NCBI GenBank assembly: GCA_964503045.1
Contig: CAZCZI010000011.1
Coordinates: 78,132 to 142,131, forward strand
Reading direction: 5' to 3'
DNA: 64,000 bases
Origin: CAYZJR01 sp964503045
GTDB taxonomy: Bacteria > Cyanobacteriota > Vampirovibrionia > Obscuribacterales > Obscuribacteraceae
This document shows, one piece after another, positions 1-7,658 of the stretch. The notes under the pieces are model-generated. The model did no database searches. It saw nothing but the letters and a program-made list of their open reading frames with translations, and was not told the DNA's origin. The position numbers and the translations under genes are program-made. Every line of letters begins with the position of its first letter. The stretch's first letter is position 1.

Positions 1-2160
1 TGAGACGAACGCAAGTTGGGCAAGGCATTTTGCTGTCATTTTGTCTTCCGGGCGCGACTTTTTGATATCAAAATACTGTTTGAGGAAATCAAGCGATTCT
101 TTGAAATGTCCAACCTGTTTTGAGACTACGGCGAGCCAATACAAATGCTCACAAGTGGGGTCTTCTTTCTCGAGCGACTTCCTGTTTCTTTCATAAAAAT
201 TTAGAGCTTTCTTGTAATCGGACAGCGCTTGCTCGTTCAGGTGAAGCAACCTGGAATGGATCACCGCCATGCAATAACCTGACATTGCATAACGAATCGA
301 AATCAAGTTGTCCGACTGCACCTTCTGTGCTGCCTCGAGGCAGGCAGCGCGGGCTTCGGTGTTTCGGTCGAGCTTGAGAAGATGCCCGGCCAGCTGCATG
401 TTGGTGCTTTGGTACGGGTCAATTTCTTTAGCGTTCTTGCAGGCTTTGGCCGAGTCGCGAAAGCGTTTTATCGATTCTTCGGCTAGACCGAGCTTCATAC
501 AGATGCCGGCAAGCTTGTTGTTGATGCCAGCAAACGTAACGTCCTTTGGATAGTATTTGTTGTGCAATTGAACTGCTGTTTTGAAATAGGCATAGGCATT
601 TTTCCAGTCCTTGCAGTGGGCGCTCGAGTCGCCGAGTAGCTCGTACAATGCCACTACATACAACTTCTCACTGGCGTTTTTCATGGGCTGAAGCGCGCGC
701 GTCAGTATACTTTCGGCCGCCTTGCAATCATCTGCCTTTATGCAGATGACGGAGGAGTCTCTAAAGGTGCCCAGCATCTGCTGTTCCTCTACCTTTACGT
801 CGAGCAAGAGTGCCGCTTGAGCGGCTCGTTGGCAGAGAAGCGCAGCATCTTTTTGAAATTCTTTGTGCCTGACCATGCAATCGGCTGCATGCAAAATCGC
901 CGTGATTTCGAAGGTGTACATATTCGGCCCGTCAAGGTAGTCGAAGAATTTGTGGGCTGCATCAGCGCTTGCTTTGGGATTATCGACGGTTGCATAATAG
1001 TCGGCTAGAACTCGATAACGTTCTCTCAAATTCGGTTTGTATGACTTGGCGTTGCGCTGGTAGAGCGGTATTGCCTTCAATGAGTATTCAATGGCATCAT
1101 CGATTTTTCTAGACTCGGCCGCGACGTTGGATTTTTGACTGTAGGCCTCGGCGAGACTCGCCCAGTGAGGTCCTTTTAGGCGTTCCAATAACTTTATGCG
1201 CCTGTCTATCACCTTGTCGGCGTCGCTGAATCGTTTCTGAGTCATGTAGCAAGCAGTGAGTTGAACCAGATTTTTCTCGAGCAACTCGACACGGTGCATC
1301 GTATCTTGATCCATGCTCCTTTCAGAAAGATAGCACTTCTCGTCTTTTTCGTAGACGGCAGCGTCTCGCTCTAGGATCAAGCCTGCATTTGCATGGTTTC
1401 CTGATTCGCAATAGAGGCAATACAAAGTTGAACGCACGTCTCCGTAAAGCAGATCGTGAACACCTAGATCTTGACGTGCTTTCTCATAGATTGGCTCGAA
1501 TGCTTTTATGTTTTCTAGTGTAGTTCGAGAAGTCCTCTCTTTGTTGTAACTGGCAACCAGCCGGCTTATCTCTTTTCTGCGTTTGCCGCGTTGGACAAAG
1601 GGTCCGGTGGCTGAGTCCACGTCGGTTTTCTCTTGCATCGTCTTTTTCAAGAGTTGCTCAAACTGCTTGCGAATTTTGCGGTTTTCGGCGGGCATGTCGA
1701 TGCGCTCTTCGAACTCAATTGCTTTTCGGAAATAGGATTCGGATGTTGTAAATGATCCTAAGTTGGAATAAACCTGGCCGAGTCCGGAGAAGGTGGCTAC
1801 TGCCTCCTTGAGCCAATTTGCATCGGTGTTGCTGTCGGAAACTTTGACGTGTCTGTCGCAAACAGTGGCAGCTCTCTCGTAGAGTGAGCGCAGCTTCTCA
1901 ATGTGATCTTCTTTCTTTTCGATTTCTGCGAGATTATTGAGTGCCCGCACGGTCTGAAGGTCATCCTCGGCTTGCTCAGAGAGTTTGATTGCCTGATCCA
2001 ACTTCAATCGAGCATCTTTCAAGTCACCTCTGGCGGTGGCAGCTTGCGCTTGCTCTATGAGTCGATTGGTCGAGACTTCTGTGGTTTTCGTGCATGCATC
2101 CATTAGGAAGGCACTACATGCAATTGCAAGCGAGGCGAGGACTGAGCCGAGACGAGACAT
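1..2160 (-). CDS. Secreted or lipoprotein TPR-repeat protein, partial (C-terminus off window)
   Basis: The frame is open without a stop from ATG at 2160 to the left edge, giving 720 residues of an unfinished protein. The N-terminus (MSRLGSVLASLAIACSAF) is a Sec-type signal, and a nearby Cys (LMDAC) allows lipidation, although the lipobox is poor. The rest is degenerate 34- to 42-residue helical repeats of TPR type, for example GDLKDARLKLDQAIKLSEQA near residue 45 and repeated A-x-Y and ALxxY patterns. TPR arrays act as protein-binding scaffolds; no enzymatic motif is visible. The style resembles the TPR genes at 33892 and 56735, suggesting paralogues. It starts 24 bp after the helicase stop on the same strand, so the two may be co-transcribed. 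The partner and function are unknown. Confidence 0.8.
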   Translation of the reverse strand, partial: MSRLGSVLASLAIACSAFLMDACTKTTEVSTNRLIEQAQAATARGDLKDARLKLDQAIKLSEQAEDDLQTVRALNNLAEIEKKEDHIEKLRSLYERAATVCDRHVKVSDSNTDANWLKEAVATFSGLGQVYSNLGSFTTSESYFRKAIEFEERIDMPAENRKIRKQFEQLLKKTMQEKTDVDSATGPFVQRGKRRKEISRLVASYNKERTSRTTLENIKAFEPIYEKARQDLGVHDLLYGDVRSTLYCLYCESGNHANAGLILERDAAVYEKDEKCYLSERSMDQDTMHRVELLEKNLVQLTACYMTQKRFSDADKVIDRRIKLLERLKGPHWASLAEAYSQKSNVAAESRKIDDAIEYSLKAIPLYQRNAKSYKPNLRERYRVLADYYATVDNPKASADAAHKFFDYLDGPNMYTFEITAILHAADCMVRHKEFQKDAALLCQRAAQAALLLDVKVEEQQMLGTFRDSSVICIKADDCKAAESILTRALQPMKNASEKLYVVALYELLGDSSAHCKDWKNAYAYFKTAVQLHNKYYPKDVTFAGINNKLAGICMKLGLAEESIKRFRDSAKACKNAKEIDPYQSTNMQLAGHLLKLDRNTEARAACLEAAQKVQSDNLISIRYAMSGYCMAVIHSRLLHLNEQALSDYKKALNFYERNRKSLEKEDPTCEHLYWLAVVSKQVGHFKESLDFLKQYFDIKKSRPEDKMTAKCLAQLAFVS

Positions 2161-2183
2161 GCCCTTATTCTCTTAACTGGGGG

Positions 2184-4532
2184 TTAGACGTCCTCGGTGA
2201 CTTCGTCGCGGTTGATCGCCAGCTCGACCTTGCGGCACAGTTCTACTACTTCCTCGGGCATTCCTTCGGCTCGAATAAATTGCCGCGCCAAATCGAGCGT
2301 GCGCCTAAGGGCTCTGACCACGTCTCCTTCATCATGGTTGGTCATTAGTCTGACTTGTTCCCATGTGGCGCCTTGCGCCCACATTTCAGTCAAACCTGAA
2401 AACACGGGGCTATATTCGACCGGAATATCGACGTCAAACTCGCGTTGCAGGCGAATTTGTTTTCTTGCCAGCTGATGCACGTCTTGCAGTGCCATATCGA
2501 CAGCAGGACTGACTCGTACTCTGATTGCGTCATGCAACCGGCCTTCCTCGTGAACGAGCGCCGTCAACACGGCTGCCATCTCGTGTGGTCTTAGATGGTT
2601 GAGAATGCCGCTAATCGCTACTTCTGCAAGAAACAGCTCGTTGGTTCCTCTGATTGACGCAGTCATTCTTCCCAATTTTGTTGGGGTGGAGCCATCAAGA
2701 CATCCCTGCAATCTCAAAATGTCGGTGAGCGCTACAAACGTTCGCCAATACCTTGTGGTTTCGCGCTCCACGCGCTTATTTATCTCTTTTATGCGTTTTT
2801 CCAGTTGAGCGACGCGCTCAGTTTGTTTGCTGCAAGGTTTTTGAACCGGACAACCATGGCACGGCATGGAATAAGCTTCCGCCAGTTTGCTGTTGATGTC
2901 GGATCGAACATCGGTGAGTGCTGATTCACCTGCGTCCTCAGCGGTGGTGGAGGTCTTCGAGACTTTGTGTGTGGTTTTGAGACCGCGTTCCATCGACTTG
3001 AGCTGTTTGTGTTTTGTGCGAATCGCTTCCAGCCGCTTGGCGTAAAGGGGCAGATCGCCTAGCTCTGCTGGGCACAGCGGATTTGCCAAACGCTCCAACT
3101 CTCTTTTCCATGCCATGGTTTGTTCGTACAGAGGTTCGAGCTGATGGTTGATGAGAAACTGTCCGAAGCTGTGTTCTATTAAGTCGCGTGCATCTTCTAC
3201 CGTGTGGCGCTGCAGGAGATTGAGCACCATTCCGTAAGAAGGGGTGAATCTGCTTGCCAGTGGATCTGCAGGCGATGAAGCCAGTTTTGCTGCGTCTTCC
3301 ACAGACTCGAACGGATGATGCAAGACGATGATGTGTCCGACTTCATCCATGCCTCTTCTGCCTGCGCGACCGGACATTTGCAAAAACTCTGATGCGGTCA
3401 AAGTTCTGTGTCCCTCGTCGTCGCGTTTGTAGATTGAGCTGATTATGGTTGAACGGGCAGGCATGTTGATGCCGGCTGCCAATGTCTCTGTCGCGAAGAC
3501 CACTTTTAAGAGCCCGCGTTGGAAGAGTTTTTCCACCATGCCTTTCCAGCTTGGAAGCATGCCTGCGTGGTGCACCGACATTCCTTCCAGCAGATATGGA
3601 AGATGCGGGTGATTGCGCAGGTTGGGGTTTTCGCTGGTGAATCGTTCGACTGCTTTGGCCAGTTCTTGCTGCTCTTCTTTGCTGACCAGAGGAATGCCGC
3701 GAGCGCGCTTCATTGCTTCCTCGCAGCCGCGACGAGAAAAGAGAAAGTAAATTGCAGGCAACATGTTGCGCGCCGCCAAAACCGCGAGCACATCACCAGG
3801 ATTGGTGGCAAATGCAGCCGATGATCTTCGTCTTCGATCGCGATGCACTGGTCGCTGTTTGCCGAACCGGCTCTTCAAGAGCGAATTGACGACTTTGCCT
3901 GGACTGAGAAGAGGATAGATATGGCGATCGCCAAAGTAATAGAACCTGAGTGGAACCGGTCGAAAATCAGACAGCACCAACCCGGTCGGTCCGTGGGTTT
4001 CGTCTATCCATACTGTGAGTTCCTCGGCATTGGCAATGGTGGCAGAGAGCGCAACCAGTTGAATGTCTTTCGGGCTGTAGATGATCGATTCTTCCCAGAC
4101 CGTTCCTCTTTCCGAATCATTCATGTAATGGCACTCATCGAGCACTACGTAGGCGACGTCACGCAGGTTTTTGCCTACGTCTCCTAAAATCGTGCCGTAC
4201 AGCATGTTGCGAAACACTTCCGTGGTCATCACCACGATTGGTGCATCACGATTGATTGAAACATCCCCCGTCAAAAGTCCGACCTTTTCATCGCCATACT
4301 TCTGTCTTAGATCGAAAAGCTTTTGGTTCGACAGCGCTTTCAAGGGCGTCGTGTAATAGCAACGCTTGTTGCTGCGCAATGCCATTTCAACCGCGTATTC
4401 GGCAATTACTGTTTTGCCTGCCCCTGTCGGAGCGCACACGACGACGCTTTTGCCCTCTTCCAAATGTTTGATTGCGTCCAGCTGAAACTGATCGAGTTGA
4501 AAAGGAAAGATGTCTTGTACGCTGATTTCCAA
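2184..4532 (-). CDS. DExH-box RNA helicase, Ski2/Mtr4-like (HelY-type)
   Basis: This is an ATP-dependent superfamily 2 helicase of the Ski2-like group, expected to unwind RNA during maturation or decay. Walker A APTGAGKT lies at about residues 34-41, the DExH box LDECHYMND near 130, the SAT motif (VALSATIAN) near 160, and motif VI QMSGRAGRRGMD near 385. The C-terminal third has the DSHCT-type helical domain (for example RPHEMAAVLTALVHEEGR). A linker around residues 550-565 carries a Cys cluster, CHGCPVQKPC, that could bind a metal. At 782 residues it is somewhat shorter than the actinobacterial HelY proteins. The start codon is TTG and the ribosome-binding site is weak, but helicase homology begins within 15 residues, so the true start must be near. 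It is followed by the TPR gene. Confidence 0.93.
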   Translation of the reverse strand: MEISVQDIFPFQLDQFQLDAIKHLEEGKSVVVCAPTGAGKTVIAEYAVEMALRSNKRCYYTTPLKALSNQKLFDLRQKYGDEKVGLLTGDVSINRDAPIVVMTTEVFRNMLYGTILGDVGKNLRDVAYVVLDECHYMNDSERGTVWEESIIYSPKDIQLVALSATIANAEELTVWIDETHGPTGLVLSDFRPVPLRFYYFGDRHIYPLLSPGKVVNSLLKSRFGKQRPVHRDRRRRSSAAFATNPGDVLAVLAARNMLPAIYFLFSRRGCEEAMKRARGIPLVSKEEQQELAKAVERFTSENPNLRNHPHLPYLLEGMSVHHAGMLPSWKGMVEKLFQRGLLKVVFATETLAAGINMPARSTIISSIYKRDDEGHRTLTASEFLQMSGRAGRRGMDEVGHIIVLHHPFESVEDAAKLASSPADPLASRFTPSYGMVLNLLQRHTVEDARDLIEHSFGQFLINHQLEPLYEQTMAWKRELERLANPLCPAELGDLPLYAKRLEAIRTKHKQLKSMERGLKTTHKVSKTSTTAEDAGESALTDVRSDINSKLAEAYSMPCHGCPVQKPCSKQTERVAQLEKRIKEINKRVERETTRYWRTFVALTDILRLQGCLDGSTPTKLGRMTASIRGTNELFLAEVAISGILNHLRPHEMAAVLTALVHEEGRLHDAIRVRVSPAVDMALQDVHQLARKQIRLQREFDVDIPVEYSPVFSGLTEMWAQGATWEQVRLMTNHDEGDVVRALRRTLDLARQFIRAEGMPEEVVELCRKVELAINRDEVTEDV

Positions 4533-4664
4533 GGATCTAATTGGTTGAAAGCCTCATGTGCCGACCTGGCATTCCACTACGTATCACTCAGCCGAGTTGA
4601 GCAAATCAAAATGCATTGTACCAACTAAAGGCTGTCGGAAACTGGAATCTGGGCTTGGGCTGAG

Positions 4665-4692
4665 GATTCTATGAGGAAGATTCTATGAGGAA
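4665..4692. repeat. 14-bp tandem duplication
   Basis: GATTCTATGAGGAA occurs twice in perfect tandem, in the gap between the helicase gene and the tRNA promoter. It looks like a simple slippage duplication. Confidence 0.8.
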
Positions 4693-4727
4693 GGCAGGTG
4701 GCAAAATGGCAGTTGGTCGAGATCATA

Positions 4728-4733
4728 TATAAT
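4728..4733 (+). promoter_or_regulatory. Probable -10 box of the tRNA-Pro promoter
   Basis: A perfect TATAAT lies 17 nt before the mature 5' end of the tRNA. No good -35 hexamer is found at 16-18 bp spacing; TTGGTC at 4713 is too close. The call rests on the -10 match and its position. Confidence 0.55.
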
Positions 4734-4750
4734 GAGCGAAGCCACATTTT

Positions 4751-4825
4751 CGGGGCGTGGCGCAGGGGTAGCGCGCACCTTTGGGGTGGGTGAGGCCGGA
4801 GGTTCGAATCCTCTCGCCCCGACCA
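4751..4825 (+). tRNA. trnP: tRNA-Pro, anticodon GGG
   Basis: A 75-nt cloverleaf can be folded by eye. The acceptor stem is CGGGGCG/CGCCCCG, the D stem GCGC/GCGC with loop AGGGGTA, the anticodon stem CACCT/GGGTG with loop TTGGGGT (anticodon GGG, reads CCC), the variable loop AGGCC, and the T arm GGAGG-TTCGAAT-CCTCT. A73 is followed by a genomically encoded CCA. A -10 box precedes it and a hairpin follows, so it is a single-gene transcription unit. Confidence 0.96.
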
Positions 4826-4838
4826 TAACAGGAAGCCG

Positions 4839-4880
4839 GAGCCGGAGTCCAACTAATTGGATTGCCGGCTCTTTCTTATT
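4839..4880 (+). terminator. Rho-independent terminator after tRNA-Pro
   Basis: An imperfect hairpin has outer arms GAGCCGG/CCGGCTC, inner arms TCCAA/TTGGA and a CTAA loop. It is followed by a T-rich tract (TTTCTTATT) and begins 14 nt after the tRNA CCA end. Confidence 0.7.
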
Positions 4881-4886
4881 GTCGTC

Positions 4887-4921
4887 CGGTTTTCGGTTTT
4901 CGGTTTCCGGTTTCCGGTTTT
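4887..4921. repeat. Five tandem heptamers CGGTTTY
   Basis: Five consecutive 7-bp units read CGGTTTT, CGGTTTT, CGGTTTC, CGGTTTC, CGGTTTT, directly after the tRNA terminator. They lie outside any convincing gene. Confidence 0.85.
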
Positions 4922-4986
4922 GAGAAGTAGGCAAAAACGGGCTAAATTGGCGACCTTGGTGGTTTGGTTTTTTCGTCTGGTTTTTA

Positions 4987-5087
4987 CCTGAACAATCTAG
5001 GTAAGCGCCTCCGAACCGTGCTCGTAACCGTATGCCTGGCTTGGCTTTCGGGACTGCGATCGTCCGCGCTTACATGCTTTGTTCCGC
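4987..5087. repeat. 101-bp inverted-repeat element, copy 1
   Basis: The left arm 4987-5009 begins CCTGAACAA and ends GTAAGCGCC. The right arm 5065-5087 is its imperfect inverse (GCGCTTACATGCTTTGTTC). The 55-bp interior shares aligned positions with copy 4 at 63834, such as TGGCTTGG at interior position 28. Total length equals the other three copies at 16638, 16759 and 63834. It is intergenic, between the tRNA and a small hypothetical gene. Confidence 0.75.
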
Positions 5088-5141
5088 AAAACCTAGCCAG
5101 TTAAAAAAGGGCAGGTCGAGGCGTTTTTCAACTGGAAATTT

Positions 5142-5429
5142 TTAGAGAATGACTTGACGTGCGGCGGGGCGGCGGTGGCCAACCACGCGATGGCGGTTGG
5201 GGCACTCGTCCAAGAGTCTCATACCTTTCGCCAATCCTATTGGTCGAATGTTTTCGGAGCTGTCTGACGCTGTCCGGCGCATGTACGCATAGTTGTTTAC
5301 GTCGATACTTGGAATGCCTTCAAAGAAGGGGCTCATGTGGATGAATTCGCGAATCTTGAATTTCAAGATGGTCTTTAAATAATCATCCAGTTCTTCCAGT
5401 TCGACTGGTACTTCGGTTGAGCAGAACAT
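5142..5429 (-). CDS. Small hypothetical protein (95 aa), doubtful
   Basis: This is a 95-residue frame with ATG start. The first 55 residues look protein-like, with acidic and hydrophobic alternation (EVPVELEELDDYLKTILKF). The tail is Arg/His/Pro rich and may be non-coding. No domain is recognised, and no clear Shine-Dalgarno sequence precedes it. It sits alone between the repeat element and pilT on the same strand as pilT. It may be a real small gene or chance. Confidence 0.35.
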   Translation of the reverse strand: MFCSTEVPVELEELDDYLKTILKFKIREFIHMSPFFEGIPSIDVNNYAYMRRTASDSSENIRPIGLAKGMRLLDECPNRHRVVGHRRPAARQVIL

Positions 5430-5585
5430 GATTTTTCTATCTGTCCAATATCTGATGTATCAAGGGGATGCTTCCAAACTCACTCGTACTCTGGTTTTCG
5501 ACTTATTTGATGTCTGCCGCCAGGCACAAGTGAAGAATGTTAGCAGACCTTAATTGATTGTCAACAACGCTCTGGTGAGTATCTT

Positions 5586-5605
5586 GCGATTTAACGTTAA
5601 ATCGC
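5586..5605. promoter_or_regulatory. Perfect 20-bp palindrome
   Basis: GCGATTTAACGTTAAATCGC is perfectly self-complementary with no loop. It lies about 40 bp beyond the pilT stop codon. No T-tract follows on either strand, so it is more like a dimeric protein-binding site than a terminator. Function unknown. Confidence 0.5.
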
Positions 5606-5645
5606 CGCTTGATAACCCGCCGTAAAAGGCTGATGAATAGCCGGT

Positions 5646-6716
5646 TTAGACCGTCGCACCCCGCATGGCGCGCTCAACGTCATCGCGGTTGAGAGCGAAT
5701 TGGCTGGCGGACTCACTGCTGATTGAACCTTGTTGATATGCTCGCAACACTGCTTCATCCATCAGCTGCATGCCCACATGTGAGCCGTTGCGGATATATT
5801 CGGTTAGTTTGTCAAGTTCACCAAACAAGATTGCCTCTTGCACGGCCTCGGTGTTAATCATGATTTCCTGGAGCGCCCGTCTGCCTTTATCGATTGTCGG
5901 AACCAACTGCTGGCATATGACGGCCCTCAAGCAATATGCGATCTGCATGCGAACAGCCGCTTGATCGCTTGGTTCGAACATGCCCAGTAGTCGTTGAATC
6001 GTTTTGACGACAGATGACGTGTGCAACGTCGAGAAGACGAGGAGCCCTGTTTCAGCAGCTTTCAAGGCTTCCAAAACTGTCTCTCGATCGCGCAGCTCAC
6101 CCAAAAGCAAAACATTCGGGTCGGCCCTGAGCGCCGATCTAAGCGCCGTGGCAAAGGATTTCGTGTTGACTCCGACTTCGCGTTGTGTGACGATCGATCG
6201 CACCGGTCGATGCACGAATTCGATTGGATCTTCGATTGTATAGATGTGAAGCGAGTCTCGACGATTGATGCAATCAATCATCGAGGCAAGCAGTGTCGAC
6301 TTGCCTGCTCCGGTGGCGCCTGCAACCAAAACGAGACCAGAGCGCAGTGTGGTCAAACGCTCGACTACAGGCGGCATGCTGAGATTATCGAGGGTTGGAA
6401 TCTCAAACGGCACGATTCGCATCGCACAGCCGATTGAGTCCATGTCGCTGTAAACATTCAATCGCACTCTGGCGCGGTCGGCGTAGTTGAGTGCGACATC
6501 CAGTTCCATATTTTCCGAGAAATGCCTCTGTTGCCTTTCGTCCAAGAGGCTCATGATTGCTAGGTGGAGGGGCTTGTCTTCAAGCGCAGGGAGATCGCTG
6601 AGCGTGCAAAGCTGACCGTCGATTCTGAGAACCGGCGGCATGCCCACTTTTAAGTGCAAATCGGAAGCCTGCCTTTCAAGAGCGATGGCTACGATTTCTT
6701 CTAAGTCGACCGTCAT
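5646..6716 (-). CDS. pilT: Twitching-motility ATPase PilT
   Basis: This is a hexameric cytoplasmic ATPase that drives type IV pilus retraction. At 356 residues it is full length for PilT/PilU. The N-terminal PAS-like region (LHLKVGMPPVLRIDGQL) is followed by Walker A GATGAGKS near residue 133. The Asp box (YTIEDPIEFVH), Walker B (LLLGELRDRET, where LGELRD replaces the usual VGEMRD) and the His box (STLHTSS) follow. Its ATG starts 4 nt after the sigma-factor stop, so the two genes are translationally coupled. No other pilus gene is present in the window. PilU or a Tad-type retraction ATPase is the alternative. Confidence 0.93.
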   Translation of the reverse strand: MTVDLEEIVAIALERQASDLHLKVGMPPVLRIDGQLCTLSDLPALEDKPLHLAIMSLLDERQQRHFSENMELDVALNYADRARVRLNVYSDMDSIGCAMRIVPFEIPTLDNLSMPPVVERLTTLRSGLVLVAGATGAGKSTLLASMIDCINRRDSLHIYTIEDPIEFVHRPVRSIVTQREVGVNTKSFATALRSALRADPNVLLLGELRDRETVLEALKAAETGLLVFSTLHTSSVVKTIQRLLGMFEPSDQAAVRMQIAYCLRAVICQQLVPTIDKGRRALQEIMINTEAVQEAILFGELDKLTEYIRNGSHVGMQLMDEAVLRAYQQGSISSESASQFALNRDDVERAMRGATV

Positions 6717-6720
6717 GCGA

Positions 6721-7488
6721 TCAACAAGTTTCGCTTTGCAGAATCTCTTTTAGTTTGCGAAGAGCCGTATGAACCGCTCTTGAAACGCCCATTTCGGACA
6801 GCCCGAGCACATAGGCCGTCTCCTTCTGGGAGAGATCATAGAAGAAGACGAATTCAACGATTTGACGTGTTTTTTCGCCAAGCCTCTTGAGTGCTTGCGT
6901 AATCAGCTCTCGATCTTCTGACGCGTGTAGAGAATCTTGATATTTTCTGTCAGCCACCAACTCCGATAAACAGCGTTTGTCGTCGCGTTCATCATCGTCC
7001 GTTCCTGCATCTAACGATTCATAGTGTATGCGGGCTTCCCAAGACTGTTGAGCTTCCAAAATGTCTTGAACTGCAATTCCAGAGTGCTCGGACAACTCGT
7101 GCACGCTTGGAGCGCGGCTGAGACTGCGTGTCAGCTTCTCTTCCAGTTGACTGAGTTGAGAGTTCATCTCGGTCAGCTTGCGCGGAACCTGTACGATCGA
7201 GCAATGATCCCGAAGATAATGCCGTATCTCGCCACGAATGTAGCAAGTCGCCAGGGTTTTGAAGCTCGCTGACCGTGCCCGGGTGGGGTCGTAGTAACGA
7301 ATAGCCTTCAAAAGCCCGATTGACCCGACCTGGATTAGATCTTCCAGGGAGTCGGGTTGAAATTGGCTGTACCGGCGCGCAATCTGCCTAACCAACGGCA
7401 TGTGCTTGCGCACAATCTCCGAGATTTCAGCCTCGGAGCCGCTTACGAGCAGACTTTGCGTTTCCTTTTGATTTGCAGAGGTCGCCAC
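6721..7488 (-). CDS. RNA polymerase sigma factor, SigB/SigF/FliA-type group 3
   Basis: This is an alternative sigma factor that redirects RNA polymerase. Region 2 is clear (DLIQVGSIGLLKAIRYYDP, about residues 45-65), with the Arg-rich 2.4 segment (YIRGEIRHYLRDH). Region 3 follows, and then a region 4 helix-turn-helix (LSQKETAYVLGLSEMGVSRA) near the C-terminus. At 255 residues, without region 1.1, it fits the SigB/SigF/WhiG/FliA group. The start is GTG with AAAGGTG upstream. In cyanobacteria SigF controls type IV pilus genes and motility; the coupled pilT suggests the same here (inference). Confidence 0.92.
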   Translation of the reverse strand: MATSANQKETQSLLVSGSEAEISEIVRKHMPLVRQIARRYSQFQPDSLEDLIQVGSIGLLKAIRYYDPTRARSASFKTLATCYIRGEIRHYLRDHCSIVQVPRKLTEMNSQLSQLEEKLTRSLSRAPSVHELSEHSGIAVQDILEAQQSWEARIHYESLDAGTDDDERDDKRCLSELVADRKYQDSLHASEDRELITQALKRLGEKTRQIVEFVFFYDLSQKETAYVLGLSEMGVSRAVHTALRKLKEILQSETC

Positions 7489-7658
7489 TGTGGTTGCACC
7501 TTTCGTGAGACCCTCTTGCCCCTTGCCGATATTCTTCCCTTGACAACCCCGGTTTAAACCGTGAGAACCGTCATATCTGCCTCAGACCTTGCTTAACTTC
7601 TTCTATTCAAGCTATGAAATTTGGCTAAAATTGTTGATAAGACTGCAGTCAGAGGTTT

